Shown: positions 52,601-64,000 of the stretch, piece after piece
How the letters are laid out: each line of letters starts with the position of its first letter
Position numbering within the stretch: position 1 is the first letter of the stretch
Origin: Elmis aenea
Taxonomy: Eukaryota > Arthropoda > Insecta > Coleoptera > Elmidae
Reading direction: 5' to 3'
Assembly (NCBI GenBank): GCA_947652605.1
Contig: OX393579.1
Location: 41,670,970-41,734,969, forward strand
DNA length: 64,000 nt
Program-made: the position numbers and the translations under genes
Notes under the pieces: model-generated
Seen by the model: the letters and a program-made list of their open reading frames with translations, nothing else
What the model was told of the DNA's origin: nothing
Databases searched by the model: none

Positions 52601-54873
52601 GCATTAATTCCATTTGATGAAATAATTTACATGTGTGATGTTGATCAAAAAGTAAGTTTTCTAAGTAATCACCTTTTGAATTTAATAAACATTCATGCAC
52701 CATCCGTTCACCGGCGTGTAACCAAACCTTCGTCTCCTTGGCTTACAGAAAATATAAAGTTAATGCAGTCTTTACGCAACAGTGCTTTTAGCAAATATAA
52801 AACTACGCGTAATGAAAATGACTGGGCCTACTATAAACAGCTGCGAAACACTACTTCTTCAGCCATTAAAGCTGAAAAAAAAGCATACATTCAACATAAA
52901 ATGAAAAATAGTGCTAATAATATGTGGAATGTTTTAAGATCGTCCAGCATACTAAGAAATAATATAACAACTTTGCCACATGAATTAAAAAATATTAATG
53001 AAATCAACTCTTATTTTTTAAGTAGCCAATCAAACTTACAGCAAGACGTCACTGAAATGTTAGATTACTATAACTCTAACAAATTAGTTGATACAACTTT
53101 CTCCTTTTTATTAATTGATGAGGAAACTGTCTTTGATATAATCAATTCTATATCCTCAAAAGCTGAAGGTTATGATAGCATTAATATATATCTCCTTAAG
53201 TTAACATGTCCTGTAATTCTACCATATCTAACCAACATTATCAATTCTTGTTTATTGGAGGGTAAATATCCAACGTTATGGAAACATGCAATTGTTAAAC
53301 CTCTGCCTAAAGTTAAAAATCCAATAGATTATAAGTCGCTTCGCCCAGTTAGTATTTTACCAACAGTATCAAAAATCTTGGAAAAAATTGTTAATACTCA
53401 ATTACGTGAGTATTTAAACTTGTACAGTGTAATACCATCTACACAGTCAGGGTTTAGGAGAGGTTATAGCTGTGAAACGGCTCTCACACATATTGTTGAT
53501 GACATTGTTAAAGCCACAGATCAAAATAAACTTACAGTACTAGCTCTTATTGACTTCTCTAAAGCATTTGATACAATAAATCATGATTTACTAATTTCAA
53601 TATTAAAACATATTGGTCTTGACCAACTATCGTGTAATTTTTTCATAAACTATCTGCAAGGGAGAGTACAATATGTAAAAATTGATAATGACATATCAAA
53701 TCCCCTACAATTAAAAAGTGGTGTCCCCCAAGGATCTATACTTGGACCATTGCTGTATAGCATTTATACGTTCAACCTAAAGCAATCTGTGTTACACTCT
53801 GCAACACACTTCTACGCAGACGACACTCAGTTATACCTTTCGTTTACAAAGGAAGAGTTTTTAAACGCCTCATTAAATTTCAATGCAGATTTAGATAATT
53901 TAGTTAAATATGCAGCTAAACACAGCTTAAATATTAACACCGACAAAACAGAATTATTACTATTTGGCCCTAAAAAGCTTAGAGAAATATATTTAGAAAA
54001 TCCCCTTCCAATAAAAATTTGCTCCAACATAATCAAATTCACTGCTAAAGCAAAAAATTTAGGTGTCATTATAGATCACCAATTAAAATTTAATTTTCAT
54101 ATTAACAAATGTTTACAAATGGCCTACAACTCTTTGACAACAATATATGTTAACAGATACCTCTTAACTAGAGGCCAAAAAAAGATATTGTGTAATTCAT
54201 TGGTACTGTCTCATTTTAATTTTTGTGATAGTGTGTATGGTTCATTTATTAATAGCACCAATAAACAAAAAATTCAAAAAATTCAAATCTCGTGCATGAG
54301 ATTAATCTTTGGCATTAAGAAATATAGTCCCATATCACATAAGTTGAAAGACTTGAGATGGCTTAATATGTTTAATCGTCGTCTGCTATATGCAGCATGT
54401 TTTTATCACAAGTTGATTATTTCCCATACGCCTCCTTATCTTTATAGTAAAATTAAATATCGTGAAGATGTGCATACTTTAAATATTAGGTTTAAAGGTA
54501 CACTAACCCCTCCTCACCATAAAACAGAATTCTTCAAAAAGTGTTTTTCATATACAATTGCCAAAATTTATAACAGTATAGACCCTTTATTTAAAGGTTT
54601 ACCTTTGAACTTATTTAAAATTAAATTTCATAAACACCTACTGCTATCGTCATTCAACTAGTTTCTTGCTGGTAAGTGTCGGGCCACGTCGGTTCAGTGC
54701 TGCAACACGTCAATATGTTTATGTGCTTGTTGTATTCAGCTTCAAGGTTGGGTGGCAGAACCCCCCGCCTTGCGATTTTCCCAAAAAAAAAAAAATCTTT
54801 TTTATTTGTTGTATTTTGTTTATTTAAAAATGTGGAAATAAAGCCGTATATTATTATTATTATTATTATTTAT
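52600..54873 (+). mobile_element. CR1/L2-group LINE, 5'-truncated, with (TTA)n tail
   Basis: Consists of the RT reading frame (52631-54661), a 3' UTR of about 190 bp and a (TTA)n microsatellite tail at about 54850-54873. It lacks an endonuclease domain upstream, so the copy is 5'-truncated. A microsatellite tail rather than poly(A) fits the CR1/L2 group. The left boundary is approximate. Confidence 0.85.
52631..54661 (+). CDS. LINE reverse transcriptase, 676 codons, uninterrupted
   Basis: Open frame of 676 codons from the first ATG after two in-frame TGA codons just upstream, so this start is only the first Met of a truncated frame. Residues 1-120 match the linker between endonuclease and RT (IHAPSVHRR, SPWLTENIK). 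The RT core runs from about 190 to 480: SLRPVSILP at 236, the catalytic-Asp block LIDFSKAFDTINHDLL at 306, SGVPQGSILGPLL at 363 and FYADDTQLYLSF at 394. The C-terminal thumb and tail follow to 676. YADDTQLY and the linker style indicate the CR1/L2 group. No internal stop suggests a young copy. It is unlikely to be autonomous because the endonuclease part is absent. Confidence 0.92.
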   Translation: MCDVDQKVSFLSNHLLNLINIHAPSVHRRVTKPSSPWLTENIKLMQSLRNSAFSKYKTTRNENDWAYYKQLRNTTSSAIKAEKKAYIQHKMKNSANNMWNVLRSSSILRNNITTLPHELKNINEINSYFLSSQSNLQQDVTEMLDYYNSNKLVDTTFSFLLIDEETVFDIINSISSKAEGYDSINIYLLKLTCPVILPYLTNIINSCLLEGKYPTLWKHAIVKPLPKVKNPIDYKSLRPVSILPTVSKILEKIVNTQLREYLNLYSVIPSTQSGFRRGYSCETALTHIVDDIVKATDQNKLTVLALIDFSKAFDTINHDLLISILKHIGLDQLSCNFFINYLQGRVQYVKIDNDISNPLQLKSGVPQGSILGPLLYSIYTFNLKQSVLHSATHFYADDTQLYLSFTKEEFLNASLNFNADLDNLVKYAAKHSLNINTDKTELLLFGPKKLREIYLENPLPIKICSNIIKFTAKAKNLGVIIDHQLKFNFHINKCLQMAYNSLTTIYVNRYLLTRGQKKILCNSLVLSHFNFCDSVYGSFINSTNKQKIQKIQISCMRLIFGIKKYSPISHKLKDLRWLNMFNRRLLYAACFYHKLIISHTPPYLYSKIKYREDVHTLNIRFKGTLTPPHHKTEFFKKCFSYTIAKIYNSIDPLFKGLPLNLFKIKFHKHLLLSSFN

Positions 54874-55377
54874 TTCAACACTTTTGTACTAGTTTGCAAA
54901 AACATTTAATTGCACTGAGGTAGCAGAAAAATTATCTTAAATTTTTTTTTTTTAACATTTTAAAGGAATTTTGGAAAAGACACAATGCGGCTTTAGACCG
55001 GGTGGAAGCACCCAGGACCTGATTTTTACGTATTCTGGGATATTGAGAGAAAGTAAGGTGGGTGAAAGATTAATAGCTGCAATTTAGTAGTGGAAATTAC
55101 GTGCAAACCCACAAAAGTAGTTCGCAGGACTTTAAAACAACAGTGAAAGTAAGACAGAGGGGCACTTTAAGTACATTGATTTTTATAATAGATCCTTACT
55201 AATGGATAAAATAATTAAGAGTAAAAATAAAATACAAAAATATACTACTGAGGATGGAATAAACTTAAACCAATAGATTTAACAGAACTGACCCTTGCAG
55301 ATGATGTGGCGCTATTAGCTAAAAACGAAAAGGACTTGCAACATAATCTGGGTGTATAAGAAAATACAATCTTGGTA

Positions 55378-57571
55378 CCGTAAAATGGGGCAAAATCGAT
55401 CAAGATTATTTTATTTCTATCTATACTTTTGTTTAGAATATTAAAATTGCAGTTATTTTTTCTTCAGTGGGCGCAGTTGCGTGATACACAACGGTTACAT
55501 TTTGTGAAAACCAAAAATAATTTCTATTTCTGCTTTTACACTAAAAATAATAAGTGATCAACTTCATACTCAAGATGGGGTCAAATTGATCAAGTAAGGT
55601 TTTATCGTATGAAATGAACGTACAAACTGCATATATGGGATCAATTTGACCCAGACCAAAAAATTTTGGATGACTAAAAAGTTACAGCAAAATTTCATTT
55701 TCGGGGTGAAATTGATCACCATTAACCTTTCAGTTTTTCCGAATATTTATCAATTTAAAATACAAAACTAAACTAAAAGAACATAAATGTAATTGTTTAT
55801 TTGAAAGAACATAACACAAAAAAATGCGACATGACTACATTTCATTAATATCGACAACATGGTCAAAAAAGTATGCCTCTTGCCCGTTTAAATCTTGTAA
55901 TGTGGGATTCGGAAGCAAAGCTATAATATCTGAAAATTCAACGGAAAATTCGTCGTTTGCTTCAGTTTTGAATTTTTTTTTTGCCTGTCTACAGATTTCA
56001 TTCCTAACAGTTCGATTTCACCGTCATTGGTCACACCTTGAACTATCGCAACATATCTATAACTTGTTTTCTTTCTTGAACCGCCCAGTACTTTTACTAA
56101 CAAAAAATTACCTCGCTCGATTTCATTTTCCTATGGTATCAGATGTTCTACTTCTTCTTGAATGTCTTCCATTGATTCATTATCAGAATCATCATTGGTC
56201 AATGATTCAGGTGGAATGGATTCGCTATCGGAGTCTTCGTTAGGTGCACTCACACTCTTTCCGGGTTCTACGGCAAGTTTTTGCCTTTTTATATTCCGCC
56301 TTGATGGCGCGCCTGAAAATCTTTGTTGTTTTAAATAGTCAACTAATACATTATTAATATCATTATTGGTTTCATTATTGCTGTTTTCTGTCGGAATTTT
56401 TCGCAACACAGAGTTTGCATCCATAGGTGATATTCCAGTTGCTTTGAAGGACGCTACCAGGTCTTTTTGTATAGCGCCATTAATAAACTTCTTATCCATT
56501 TCAAGCAATGTTTTTTTCAGCAAATTCGGAAAGTCCTTTTAATCAATAGACGCTGAAAGTTTATTTGTAGCTTTCCATATAGTTAAAACAGCTCTCCAAG
56601 CAATTTTAAATGGTCGAAAAAATCCGACATCCAATGGTTGAGTAAGGTGGGTTGAGTTTTTCGGAAGGCAAACAAATGAAATATTATTTTCAGCACATTG
56701 TTTTAACACATCATTAGTAAAATGCGACGATAAGTTGTCGCCTAACAAAACTTTGCGTCCTTCAAGTCTCTTGGCATGAGGGAAGAAGGTAGAAACAAAC
56801 CAATCCCCGAAAGTTTGGGCATCTATCCAGCCATGATGTGTCCTGTTGTAACGAGACCTTGATGCACAACATCTTTCATTGCAGCACGGTAACCCTTTTG
56901 GACCATTTTCGGTCCATTGTAACCACATTTTTTCTGATTTATAAATTATATACGGTGGCAAAAGCACACCTGAAGCGGAACCGTACATCATAATTGAAGT
57001 GGCAGTTTTAGTGAAGTTACAAACTTTTTCTGGGTATTTAGTGCCTCTGCGAAATAGCTTTTTTTTTTGCCCTGGATCATCCTGTAGATTAGTCTCATCA
57101 TAATTGAATATGTGGGACGCTGGAACTCAATCAAATTGACTCCACACCTATGATCAAGTTGACCCCTCACCGATTATCAATTTCACCACACATAGAACTT
57201 TTTAAATTTCCCGCCTTCGTAGTCGAGTCACAATAAAACAACCACTATGAAATAGGTTAGGAGGGACCGATATTTCCGTTCATACTGTGAAATGAGTTTA
57301 AAAAGCTTTAATTTTTAACGTACCTGCCAAAGTTCCCGGTGTTATAGAAATGTTGAAATTGTAAGCTCACTTAGAGTTCAACTTTTTACCAACAAAAACA
57401 CAATATTTACCAAAATTAAACCAAGTTTTGCACTGTCTGTCTATCGAAGTGTAGGAAACCAGCATGTCAATTCACGTAGTTTAAATAACTAAGGCGCTAA
57501 TTTCAAAAATATTAGAATCGGATTTACTAATCAATTTAGCCCCAAAAAATCAATTTCGCCCCATTTTACGG
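55378..57571 (-). mobile_element. pogo-like DNA transposon, internally deleted
   Basis: Inverted ends CCGTAAAATGGGGC, flanked by TA at 55376-55377 and 57572-57573. GGGG(C/T)nAAATnGATCAA words and their complements recur at about 55387, 55575, 55636, 55701, 57150 and 57535. A pogo transposase relic on the minus strand occupies 55835 to about 57125. The N-terminal part of the gene is missing. Confidence 0.88.
55835..57125 (-). pseudogene. pogo-family transposase relic (DDD catalytic domain and C-terminal domain)
   Basis: Minus-strand order: FNYDETNLQDDPG (first catalytic Asp), a short poly(A) frameshift at about 57059-57068, FRRGTKYPEKVCNF, SASGVLLPPYIIYKSEKMW, RYNRTHHGWIDAQTFGDWF, LLGDNLSSHFTND (second Asp), FVCLPKNSTHLTQPLDVGFF (third Asp, D-D-D type), then a TAA at 56539, FKATGISPMDANSVLRKIP, an acidic segment, a TAG at 56131, and a C-terminal domain (RGNFLLVKVLGG, RYVAIVQGV, DGEIELLG) with a second frameshift in an A10 tract at about 55972-55981. 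The N-terminal DNA-binding region (helix-turn-helix/CENP-B type in this family) is deleted. It is non-functional. Confidence 0.88.
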
Positions 57572-58313
57572 TACGGTTTTAATTATGATGGCCAAGAAAG
57601 AATTAAGCGGGTATCAAATTTTAAATATTTAGGAGCGATAACTGCAAAGCACGGCAAATTGAAAGAAGAAAGCTGAATCACAAAATAGCTGCAGTGACAA
57701 ATTTTACCACAGCACTAATAAATGCTTGATCAGTAAGAAGAAGATCTTAAAAGAAACTAATTGTAAGACGCGAGTGTTTAAAGCAATGCACGTATCAATT
57801 CTCACATATAATTCTAAAACATGGACACCAACAAGAAAGCAGAAACGTATGATACAGACCTAGAATATGAGCTTTTTGAGAAGTATAGAAGGACGCAGGC
57901 TAATTTATAATCTGAGCAACAATAAAATTAGAAAAAATCTAGGAGTGAAAGACAAGGAAAACGAAGGAGACAAATCAATTAACATAGATGGTACATCTTC
58001 TACGCATGACAGAAAGCAGATACGAAAAAATGGGGTGAAACGCGAAGTTTGAGAGAAAAAGAAGGAGAGGAGACTAGAACAAAATGAGAAAACGATAGAC
58101 ATAGACTAGAAAAAAAGGAGTCACCTTGAGAGATACGCCTCACTCAACCAATCATAGACAAACAAAGAAACATAGTCAAGAAGTAGGAAAACGTACATCA
58201 ACACCTTTAGGGTGCAAGAATACCCGATATAGAAGAAGAAAAAAAAGTGGATTAAATTTCACCGCTTGAGAACTTACATTTGCCATTTATTATTACTTAT
58301 AGACAGGGCTCGA

Positions 58314-58747
58314 AACCGAAAAAAATTTTGGTTAATGGTTAATCGAAATCGAGAACTTTATTTTTATAACGGGTTTTGTTGAAAAACCGGTTTAGTGTAA
58401 AAAACCGATTTAAATTATAAACCGGTTAAATTAACCGATTTTTCAAATTATTTAGATCAGGAATGCAAAGTATGAAAAGATATCATTTATTTATAATTTT
58501 ATAATAAATGTACAATCAAGAGTTCAGTCATGACTTTTGGTAAACTAATCGCATTTACTACAGATTTTGTATTTTTCATCGTAATTTTTATTAAAAAAAG
58601 ATGTTAAAAAAAACGGTTTTTATTATTTTGGTTAAAGGTTACCGGTTTTTTTGCCTTTAAAAATAAAGGTTTCGGTTTCGGTTAAAAATCACTTTTTCTG
58701 ACAAAAAATAACGGTTAACCGGTTTAAAAAAACGGTTTCATGCCCTG
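58314..58747. mobile_element. Non-autonomous hAT, AACCGGTT family, copy 2
   Basis: Ends CAGGGCTCGAAACCG and, on the other strand, CAGGGCATGAAACCG. Flanked by a perfect 8-bp duplication CTTATAGA at 58306-58313 and 58748-58755. It matches 8516-8982 throughout in the same orientation, with small indels (434 against 467 bp). Confidence 0.93.
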
Positions 58748-58755
58748 CTTATAGA

Positions 58756-59543
58756 TAAACCGATTTCTACGACTACTGGTGAAAAACATTCTAGAAATTT
58801 GCGCTTAATTAAACTTTCTTAAAATCTTGTAATAACAATCTTACGATCTCTTCCCAGAATCCGCCTATCTCGGACTCTTGCCTCTCCCCCGCTCACCCCT
58901 TTTTAAATGTTTTAGAATACAAGCATTATTTCATTATATTTGTCTTGTGTTGTGTTTATAGCTTTAACTTTATGCAACTAAACTCTTAAGGTTAAATAAC
59001 TAGTATTTTTTTTTTAATGTTTAGAATATAATACCATATTCCTTGGTTGCATTTTAAGATGTAAAACATTGCGCTATCTGTTTGACAACTTCTGCATTAT
59101 CAAACCTCTTTTATTTCTGACTTCAAATCGCAGTATCGTTTATATGTTTTAATGGCTCTAATCTTCAAGTTCTGAAACTTGCAGAGATGTTCCAAGTAGA
59201 AACTTTGGAATTTGCTGTCGCTGCACTATACTTTACTTACCAACTCGGTGCAGCAACATGTATCGATTATAGCGACGTTTCAATACATATTTATTACATG
59301 TTAACCTTGAAAAGGAGCGTAATTTAACTATAATTAATTATTTATGAAAAAAGAAAATATTTTAAAACTTACCAAGCACTCACATATCTATATGGTGTAC
59401 TTAAAAATAATATACATAAAATGCAAGTTTTATGACATGTAATTTAGGGTCCTATTTTTAGTTTAAAATCAATTCAAACGCTATTAGAAAGGATAGTTTT
59501 TTATTTGCTTACGTTTGCTAAAAAAGTGCAAAAATGAAAACAC
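58756..59543. other. AT-rich stretch with no recognised feature
   Basis: No bounded element or coding sequence is visible. Confidence 0.5.
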
Positions 59544-59546
59544 TAA

Positions 59547-59914
59547 AGCTGGTCGCTGACATGCAATTATCAGTTGTGCAACAGTTTGATCCCCGAATGG
59601 CTAAACTGCGCTCTCATACGCAGAACTAGATATGCACACAAGCAACATTTTTTTTTGATTACAAGAGAATTTTTACGAATTTGCTACGGTGTATGCTTTT
59701 GAGATGATAAGGACAAAATTTAAACTTATACGACACAAAACCGTTGTACCAAGTCCCGCAATCGTTTAGTTTGTGTCAAGACACAAACTGTTTAGTTGCC
59801 CAAATTTATGGTTGTACATTAGTTGCATGTCGGCGCGTTGTGATATAAACCAATGGTAATGACTCCCACAAACAAATTGTTACACAAGTGACAATTGCAT
59901 GTCAGCGACCAGTC
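59547..59914. mobile_element. TAA-flanked MITE (GACTGG family), copy 2
   Basis: Left end AGCTGGTCGCTGACATGCAA, right end (other strand) GACTGGTCGCTGACATGCAA, flanked by TAA at 59544-59546 and 59915-59917. The centre carries the dyad AGTTTGTGTCAAGACACAAACT, and CAACAGTTTG/CAAATTGTT lie near the ends. It is homologous to 49241-49587 in the opposite orientation. Confidence 0.88.
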
Positions 59915-59917
59915 TAA

Positions 59918-62480
59918 ATGTTAGGGACAACTCCATAATTATTTAACTATATGATAATTAATTACCAACTATTAGAGCTTATACTTGACATCAATGACAA
60001 TGGTTTGTTTTGCTACGTCAGTGACTTTTGCTTGAGATTAAAGTCAAGTGACTAAATCAATACGAAAATTCCAAACACAACCTGTGTTAAATGCGTCAGT
60101 CAGTTGAGGCTGCAATTTATCACCGCGTCCTGCATAAGGATTCCATGTCAACTAAATAACTTCTACAACCTTCAATAACTTCAGCAATGTCCGTACATCG
60201 ATTCCTGGCTTGAAGTCCTTGGATTTAAATTTCTAGGTTTCGAAATTATGTGCATGTGTTAAAATTGGTTTATCGCAAGCACTGAAATTTAAATAATAAT
60301 CCAAGTAGCATTTCCATTTAAAAGTAATCAACTTTCGTGTTACATTTTCGCGATAAATCACTCTACAGACGTCGAGTTCATAAAATAAAGAAAATAACTT
60401 TATTACAGAAAATGAAAATATTATGCTATAAAACATTTTATGAATTATCTATTACTTATAACATTTTTCTTGTTTTAAGTGGAATTAAATTGGAATAATC
60501 GACATTTTCAAAGCGAAATATTTCTCAACTGAAGTTGGTTATCAGTTATGTATGTAAATAGTTATTTAAAAGCAATTATCATTTGTTTCTATAATTTACA
60601 ATCAAATATTGATAACGTAAACAAACCCGTCATGTATTTGGTTAAAAAAATCGATTTTTATTAGTAGAAATAAATAAAGCTTTATGGTTAAGGAAAATGG
60701 TCCTTTATTTAAATGAATTGCCTTTTTGCCAGATCTCGTTATTTAAATGACTGTCAATAAACCCATTAACTTAGCGCTACACTAGATTGAACTTAAAAAA
60801 GTTTTCGGAGAGTGCAGATAACACTTTAATGAGACTTTCAAACACAAAAACTAATTAATGTTCTTACTAAATTTATATCGAAATTGATACAAGCAAAAAA
60901 AAATATTTTTTAAGTTGTTTAAAATATTTTTGAGTATTGATTATAAAAATCTGATTTGTTTGTGACATAATAATTTAACTTTTTAAATAAACTAGTGGTT
61001 TCAATTCTCTCACAGCACACTTTTGATTTTCTTAGGCAACAACAAGACGCTGTCACAACTAACCCAAACTATATAGTTTTTGAAAAGCAGTAATTAACGT
61101 TATTTCTTATGTAGTCGATATTCGATTTTTATGAAACTACTTGATCAACTTAAGCTAAAAAAATATTGATCAATATAAAATATATATACAGGGTTATTGA
61201 AATCCGACTTTAAACATGCAGAGAACTCTTTTACTATAATGGCTAAAGTGAATGTTTAAATTTACTGTTCTTTTAAGTTTTGTTATACGTTATTACATGC
61301 TTTATACAAATTTATTTAAGTTTATTTTTAACTTAAAAAAGTAGTTATTTTTTTGGAGAAGGTTGTAATGTGGTGAAACAAAGACCCATAGTACTGACAC
61401 TGACCAATACACATGTCACATCACAGTAATAAAAATATTTTTTTAATTGTAATCTGAAACCTTTCTGCCATATTTTTCTCCAAGTTTGGCAAAGAACCTA
61501 TATTTACCCAAGTTTCTGCAACGTACAAAAATATGTGTGCTAAGGTTGTCGTTTTTCTGGATGTGTCCCTGCATATCGCTGACTTGACAATATAGAATTT
61601 CTATTCAATGAACAACAAATTCGCAGCATATCGCGGTTTTGTTCGTTATTAAAAACAATTTTTAAGAATTTATTAATGTGTCACGTAATAAGTTTTCAAA
61701 ACTTTTAGCATGTTCATTGGTTGCCATGGAAACGACATAAACTACAACGACCGGGCTACCTGATTTATAGTGGTTATTGGCACTGAATGAAGAAGCAAAA
61801 TAACATGTGTGATACATTAATGCATTCAGAAAAATAAATGCTTTTTGATTATGTAAATAGCAACATTTGCGCACTTAAGAAAAAATAAAGTTGGTTGTCT
61901 CAAAACAAAAACGAATCGACATAGAAAAAAGGTGTGACCATCCAAGTCGGCTTAAGAAGTGGCTTGGGCAAAGTTTTTACACATTTGAAATATTTTATAC
62001 TCCAAGGGAGTTACAGACGATTTAAAAAAATCGTATTTTCCGGTTTTTCCTTATTTTCTCGGATATGGTTTATGATATTTTTAATTTCTCTTTGGATCAT
62101 TATTGAGCATAAAATTTAGCAACTTTGCCAAATTTAAACCTAGACTTAGACTCAAGCTATTATTGAAAACGAGATCCCTATGCTTAAACTCGAATTTTAA
62201 TCACCCTGTACCAAAAATTTTGGTTTTGAAAGTATTATCAAGTAAAATACATCGGTTATTAACAAAAATATTTAAAAAAAAACAGCACTCATCAACTTAA
62301 ATTTATTTAAAAAAAAAATACCATCGTTAGTTTTTGTGAAACATCATTTTTAACCTAAATATCCCAATACATTAATTATGCGATTCAAACCGAAACAATC
62401 TATTTACCTGTAACAATACTATATTTTTTCGAATCTAATGGTTAGCCACAGGAGGAAAACGAAATTCTTTAACATCTAAA
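59918..62480. other. Mostly AT-rich; two isolated element ends
   Basis: A lone CAGGGTTATTGAAATCC after TATATATA at about 61190 and a CTCGAATTTTAATCACCCTGTA at about 62190-62211 resemble CAGGGTG-type tips, the latter the 36449 family. Partner ends were not found. Confidence 0.4.
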
Positions 62481-62745
62481 ACTGCGGTGTCCAAAGCGTC
62501 GCACGCGTACCCAAGGGTGTGCTCATGACTATTTATTAGGGCGAGGGACGAAAAATAAGGTTTCTTTAATCTCAGATTCTAATTTATTTTTAAAAAGAAA
62601 ATAAAATAGAAGAACAGTGACAGTTAAATTAATAATATTTAATCTACGTAGTCAACCTAGTTTAATAATACATATATCATTTCAGTAATAACTAAGGAAT
62701 ACTATACCAGGAGTCGGCCACTTTTTTAACTTTAAGCATCATATA

Positions 62746-63370
62746 CAGGGTGTGTATAAATTGGCGGAAGCGCTACACGTAGCGATGTTCTTTGTAAAAT
62801 TCTAAGTCGAATATCTTAATACAAAAATGTTGTACCATGCACAGCAAGTGTCTGCAAGAGGTCCTCAAAGTTTTGACATTCAGTCCTTTAATAAGCGTTA
62901 TTATTTAATATTTTTAATGAAAAAACTGCGATTTGGAATAAAAACAAATTTTCAATATTTTTTCCTAGATATTGTGTTTTTCCTTTCAAAAATTGGTGTT
63001 GAAAATTTATGTTAATCTCTGATTTCAATGAAAATAATACATATGGCAACATTGTCATTAGCTGTCATCTCTGTTTTTCTCGTAATTATTTCTTGTTTGT
63101 ATTAGACGATACCTAAGATAATGCAGGTATGTTTACGATTTGAAGGCTTTCAGTTCGAATAAACATTATAAATATCTAAGTAAAAATTGCTGATAAAAAA
63201 ATGTCCAAACGCAAATCAATGGATGCAATGTTGCTAAATTTTTGTTTCTTTAAATGGTTCCTGAGGCCATAGGAAGCATGGTACAACATTTTTGTATTAA
63301 AATTTTCGACATAGAATTTTACGAAGAACATCTCCACGTGTGGCGCTTCCGCCAATTTGTACACACCCTG
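62746..63370. mobile_element. CAGGGTGTGTATAAATTGGC palindromic element (TA target)
   Basis: The left end CAGGGTGTGTATAAATTGGC is mirrored by GCCAATTTGTACACACCCTG at 63370, flanked by TA on both sides. Complementary arms cover about 118 bp (62746-62863 and 63253-63370), including TACAAAAATGTTGTACCATG. The spacer is about 390 bp, without ORF. Confidence 0.88.
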
Positions 63371-63639
63371 TATAATTAATAATTTTGAACCTCGAGTGCA
63401 GCCACAGAAATTAAAATTTGCTTAGGATTCGATTAAACTTATTATTTCAAGATTTTTTCCCGTAAATTTTATTTTCTTTTTTCTTCAGACCCAAAGTTGA
63501 ATTTAGGAAACTTCTTTGCGAGCCCCTCAAAATATTGTCGCTTTGCCAACTATACATTTCTATTTTATATTACACAGTACGATATATTAATGTCTATAAA
63601 ACGCATTTGGCAAACAAAGTTATGCAAATATCTCAAATA

Positions 63640-64000
63640 CAGGGTGTGCCGTTTAAAATGAAGTAGGCATGGGTATCTCGGAAACCGTTAGAAATACAAA
63701 ATCGGTTAAATGAGGAAAAAGTTGCGCAATTACATGCGTAACAATAATCCAGTTTTACATTTTCAATAATTTATCCTGTTACGTAGTACCACGATGAAAA
63801 CAAAAAATGTACATATTCTTAAAACCTCCATATTATCTTTATTTGAAAAGATTTGTGCGCCAAACTTTCAGAATGAAAAGAAGTTCAAAAAAAGTTTACA
63901 GGACACTAGATTTTAACGATATTCACAGGAGTACAGTGCCCTTATTTTAAGTCACAGAAAATGTTTATAAAACAGTTGTTTAAAATTAGAAAGTATTTCT
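63640..64000. mobile_element. CAGGGTGTGCCGTTTAAAAT element, left part only
   Basis: Opens CAGGGTGTGCCGTTTAAAAT after TA and runs off the right edge. From about 63901 it shares GGACACTAGATTTTA and AGTGCCCTTATTTTAAG with arms of the 20104-21529 element, indicating related families with different tips. Confidence 0.65.

Larger units (their letters stand above)
54963..58245 (+). pseudogene. RTE-like LINE reverse transcriptase and 3' end, split by a pogo element
   Basis: The left part (to 55375) contains LEKTQCGFRPGGSTQDLIF, the typical FRPGRSTQD motif, and ELTLADDVALLAKNEKDL, the FADD-like catalytic motif. The right part (from 57574) contains RIKRVSNFKYLGAITAKHGK and later degraded pieces, ending in GAAGAAGAAAAAAAAG at about 58231-58245. 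It is the same family as 9241-11896, judged by the shared ADDVALLAK and YLGAI segments. It is 5'-truncated with many stops. Confidence 0.82.

Noticed and set aside
62482..62560. CTGCGGTGTCCAAAGCGTCG resembling a hAT left end
   Set aside because: The first bases do not fit CAG and no matching right end or 8-bp duplication was found.

Overview
This is an AT-rich eukaryotic window, most likely from a large, repeat-laden insect genome (possibly a beetle, but the sequence does not prove that). The evidence is the repeat content: RTE-like, CR1/L2-group and RNase H-bearing non-LTR retrotransposons, hAT, pogo, piggyBac-type, TAA-target and TA-target DNA transposons, and a tRNA-derived SINE. I find no host protein-coding gene, rRNA or true tRNA gene. 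Nearly all supported features are mobile elements or relics, many nested inside one another.

Layout. 0-4 kb: an antisense RTE-like RT tail, a large palindrome (538-1453), and a second RTE tail interrupted by a TAA-flanked MITE (2753-3116) and a SINE (3157-3420), all bracketed by 80-90 bp direct repeats. 4.7-9 kb: a decayed hAT-like element, a TTAA-flanked piggyBac-type MITE (6898-7488) and a small hAT (8516-8982). 9.2-11.9 kb: an RTE RT gene split by a 1.67 kb long-armed inverted-repeat element. 13.6-18.3 kb: a small hAT, an ORF1-like relic split by a MULE-like element, and a hAT carrying a TA-flanked palindrome. 19.9-22.3 kb: a four-level nest (piggyBac-type MITE in palindrome in hAT in another hAT). 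24.4 kb: a MITE built of GACATC dyads. 26.8-30.4 kb: a hAT with a transposase C-terminal relic, two overlapping palindromic elements and another RTE tail. 31.3-36.5 kb: three more hATs, one holding a SINE and one inside a palindrome arm. 37.8-39.7 kb: a 1.4 kb palindrome and a short inverted-repeat element. 40-45.7 kb: almost featureless. 45.7-46.4 kb: a fold-back element whose terminal repeats are a 14-bp minisatellite. 46.8-47.9 kb: a LINE 3' end with RNase H. 49.2-51.7 kb: two TAA-flanked MITEs and a GACTCC minisatellite. 52.6-54.9 kb: a LINE with an uninterrupted 676-codon RT reading frame. 55-58.2 kb: an RTE RT split by a pogo-like transposon. 58.3-64 kb: second copies of a hAT and a TAA-MITE, and two more CAGGGTG elements.

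Target-site duplications give an independent check. Seven hAT insertions show perfect 8-bp duplications and two more show 7/8. Removing three insertions from RTE genes (2753-3116, 3157-3420, 9337-11006) with one target copy restores the RT frame, which fixes their boundaries. The recurring theme is DNA elements made almost wholly of self-complementary sequence: long-armed CAGGGTG...CACCCTG palindromes with TA targets, and short MITEs each packed with its own family-specific dyad word.
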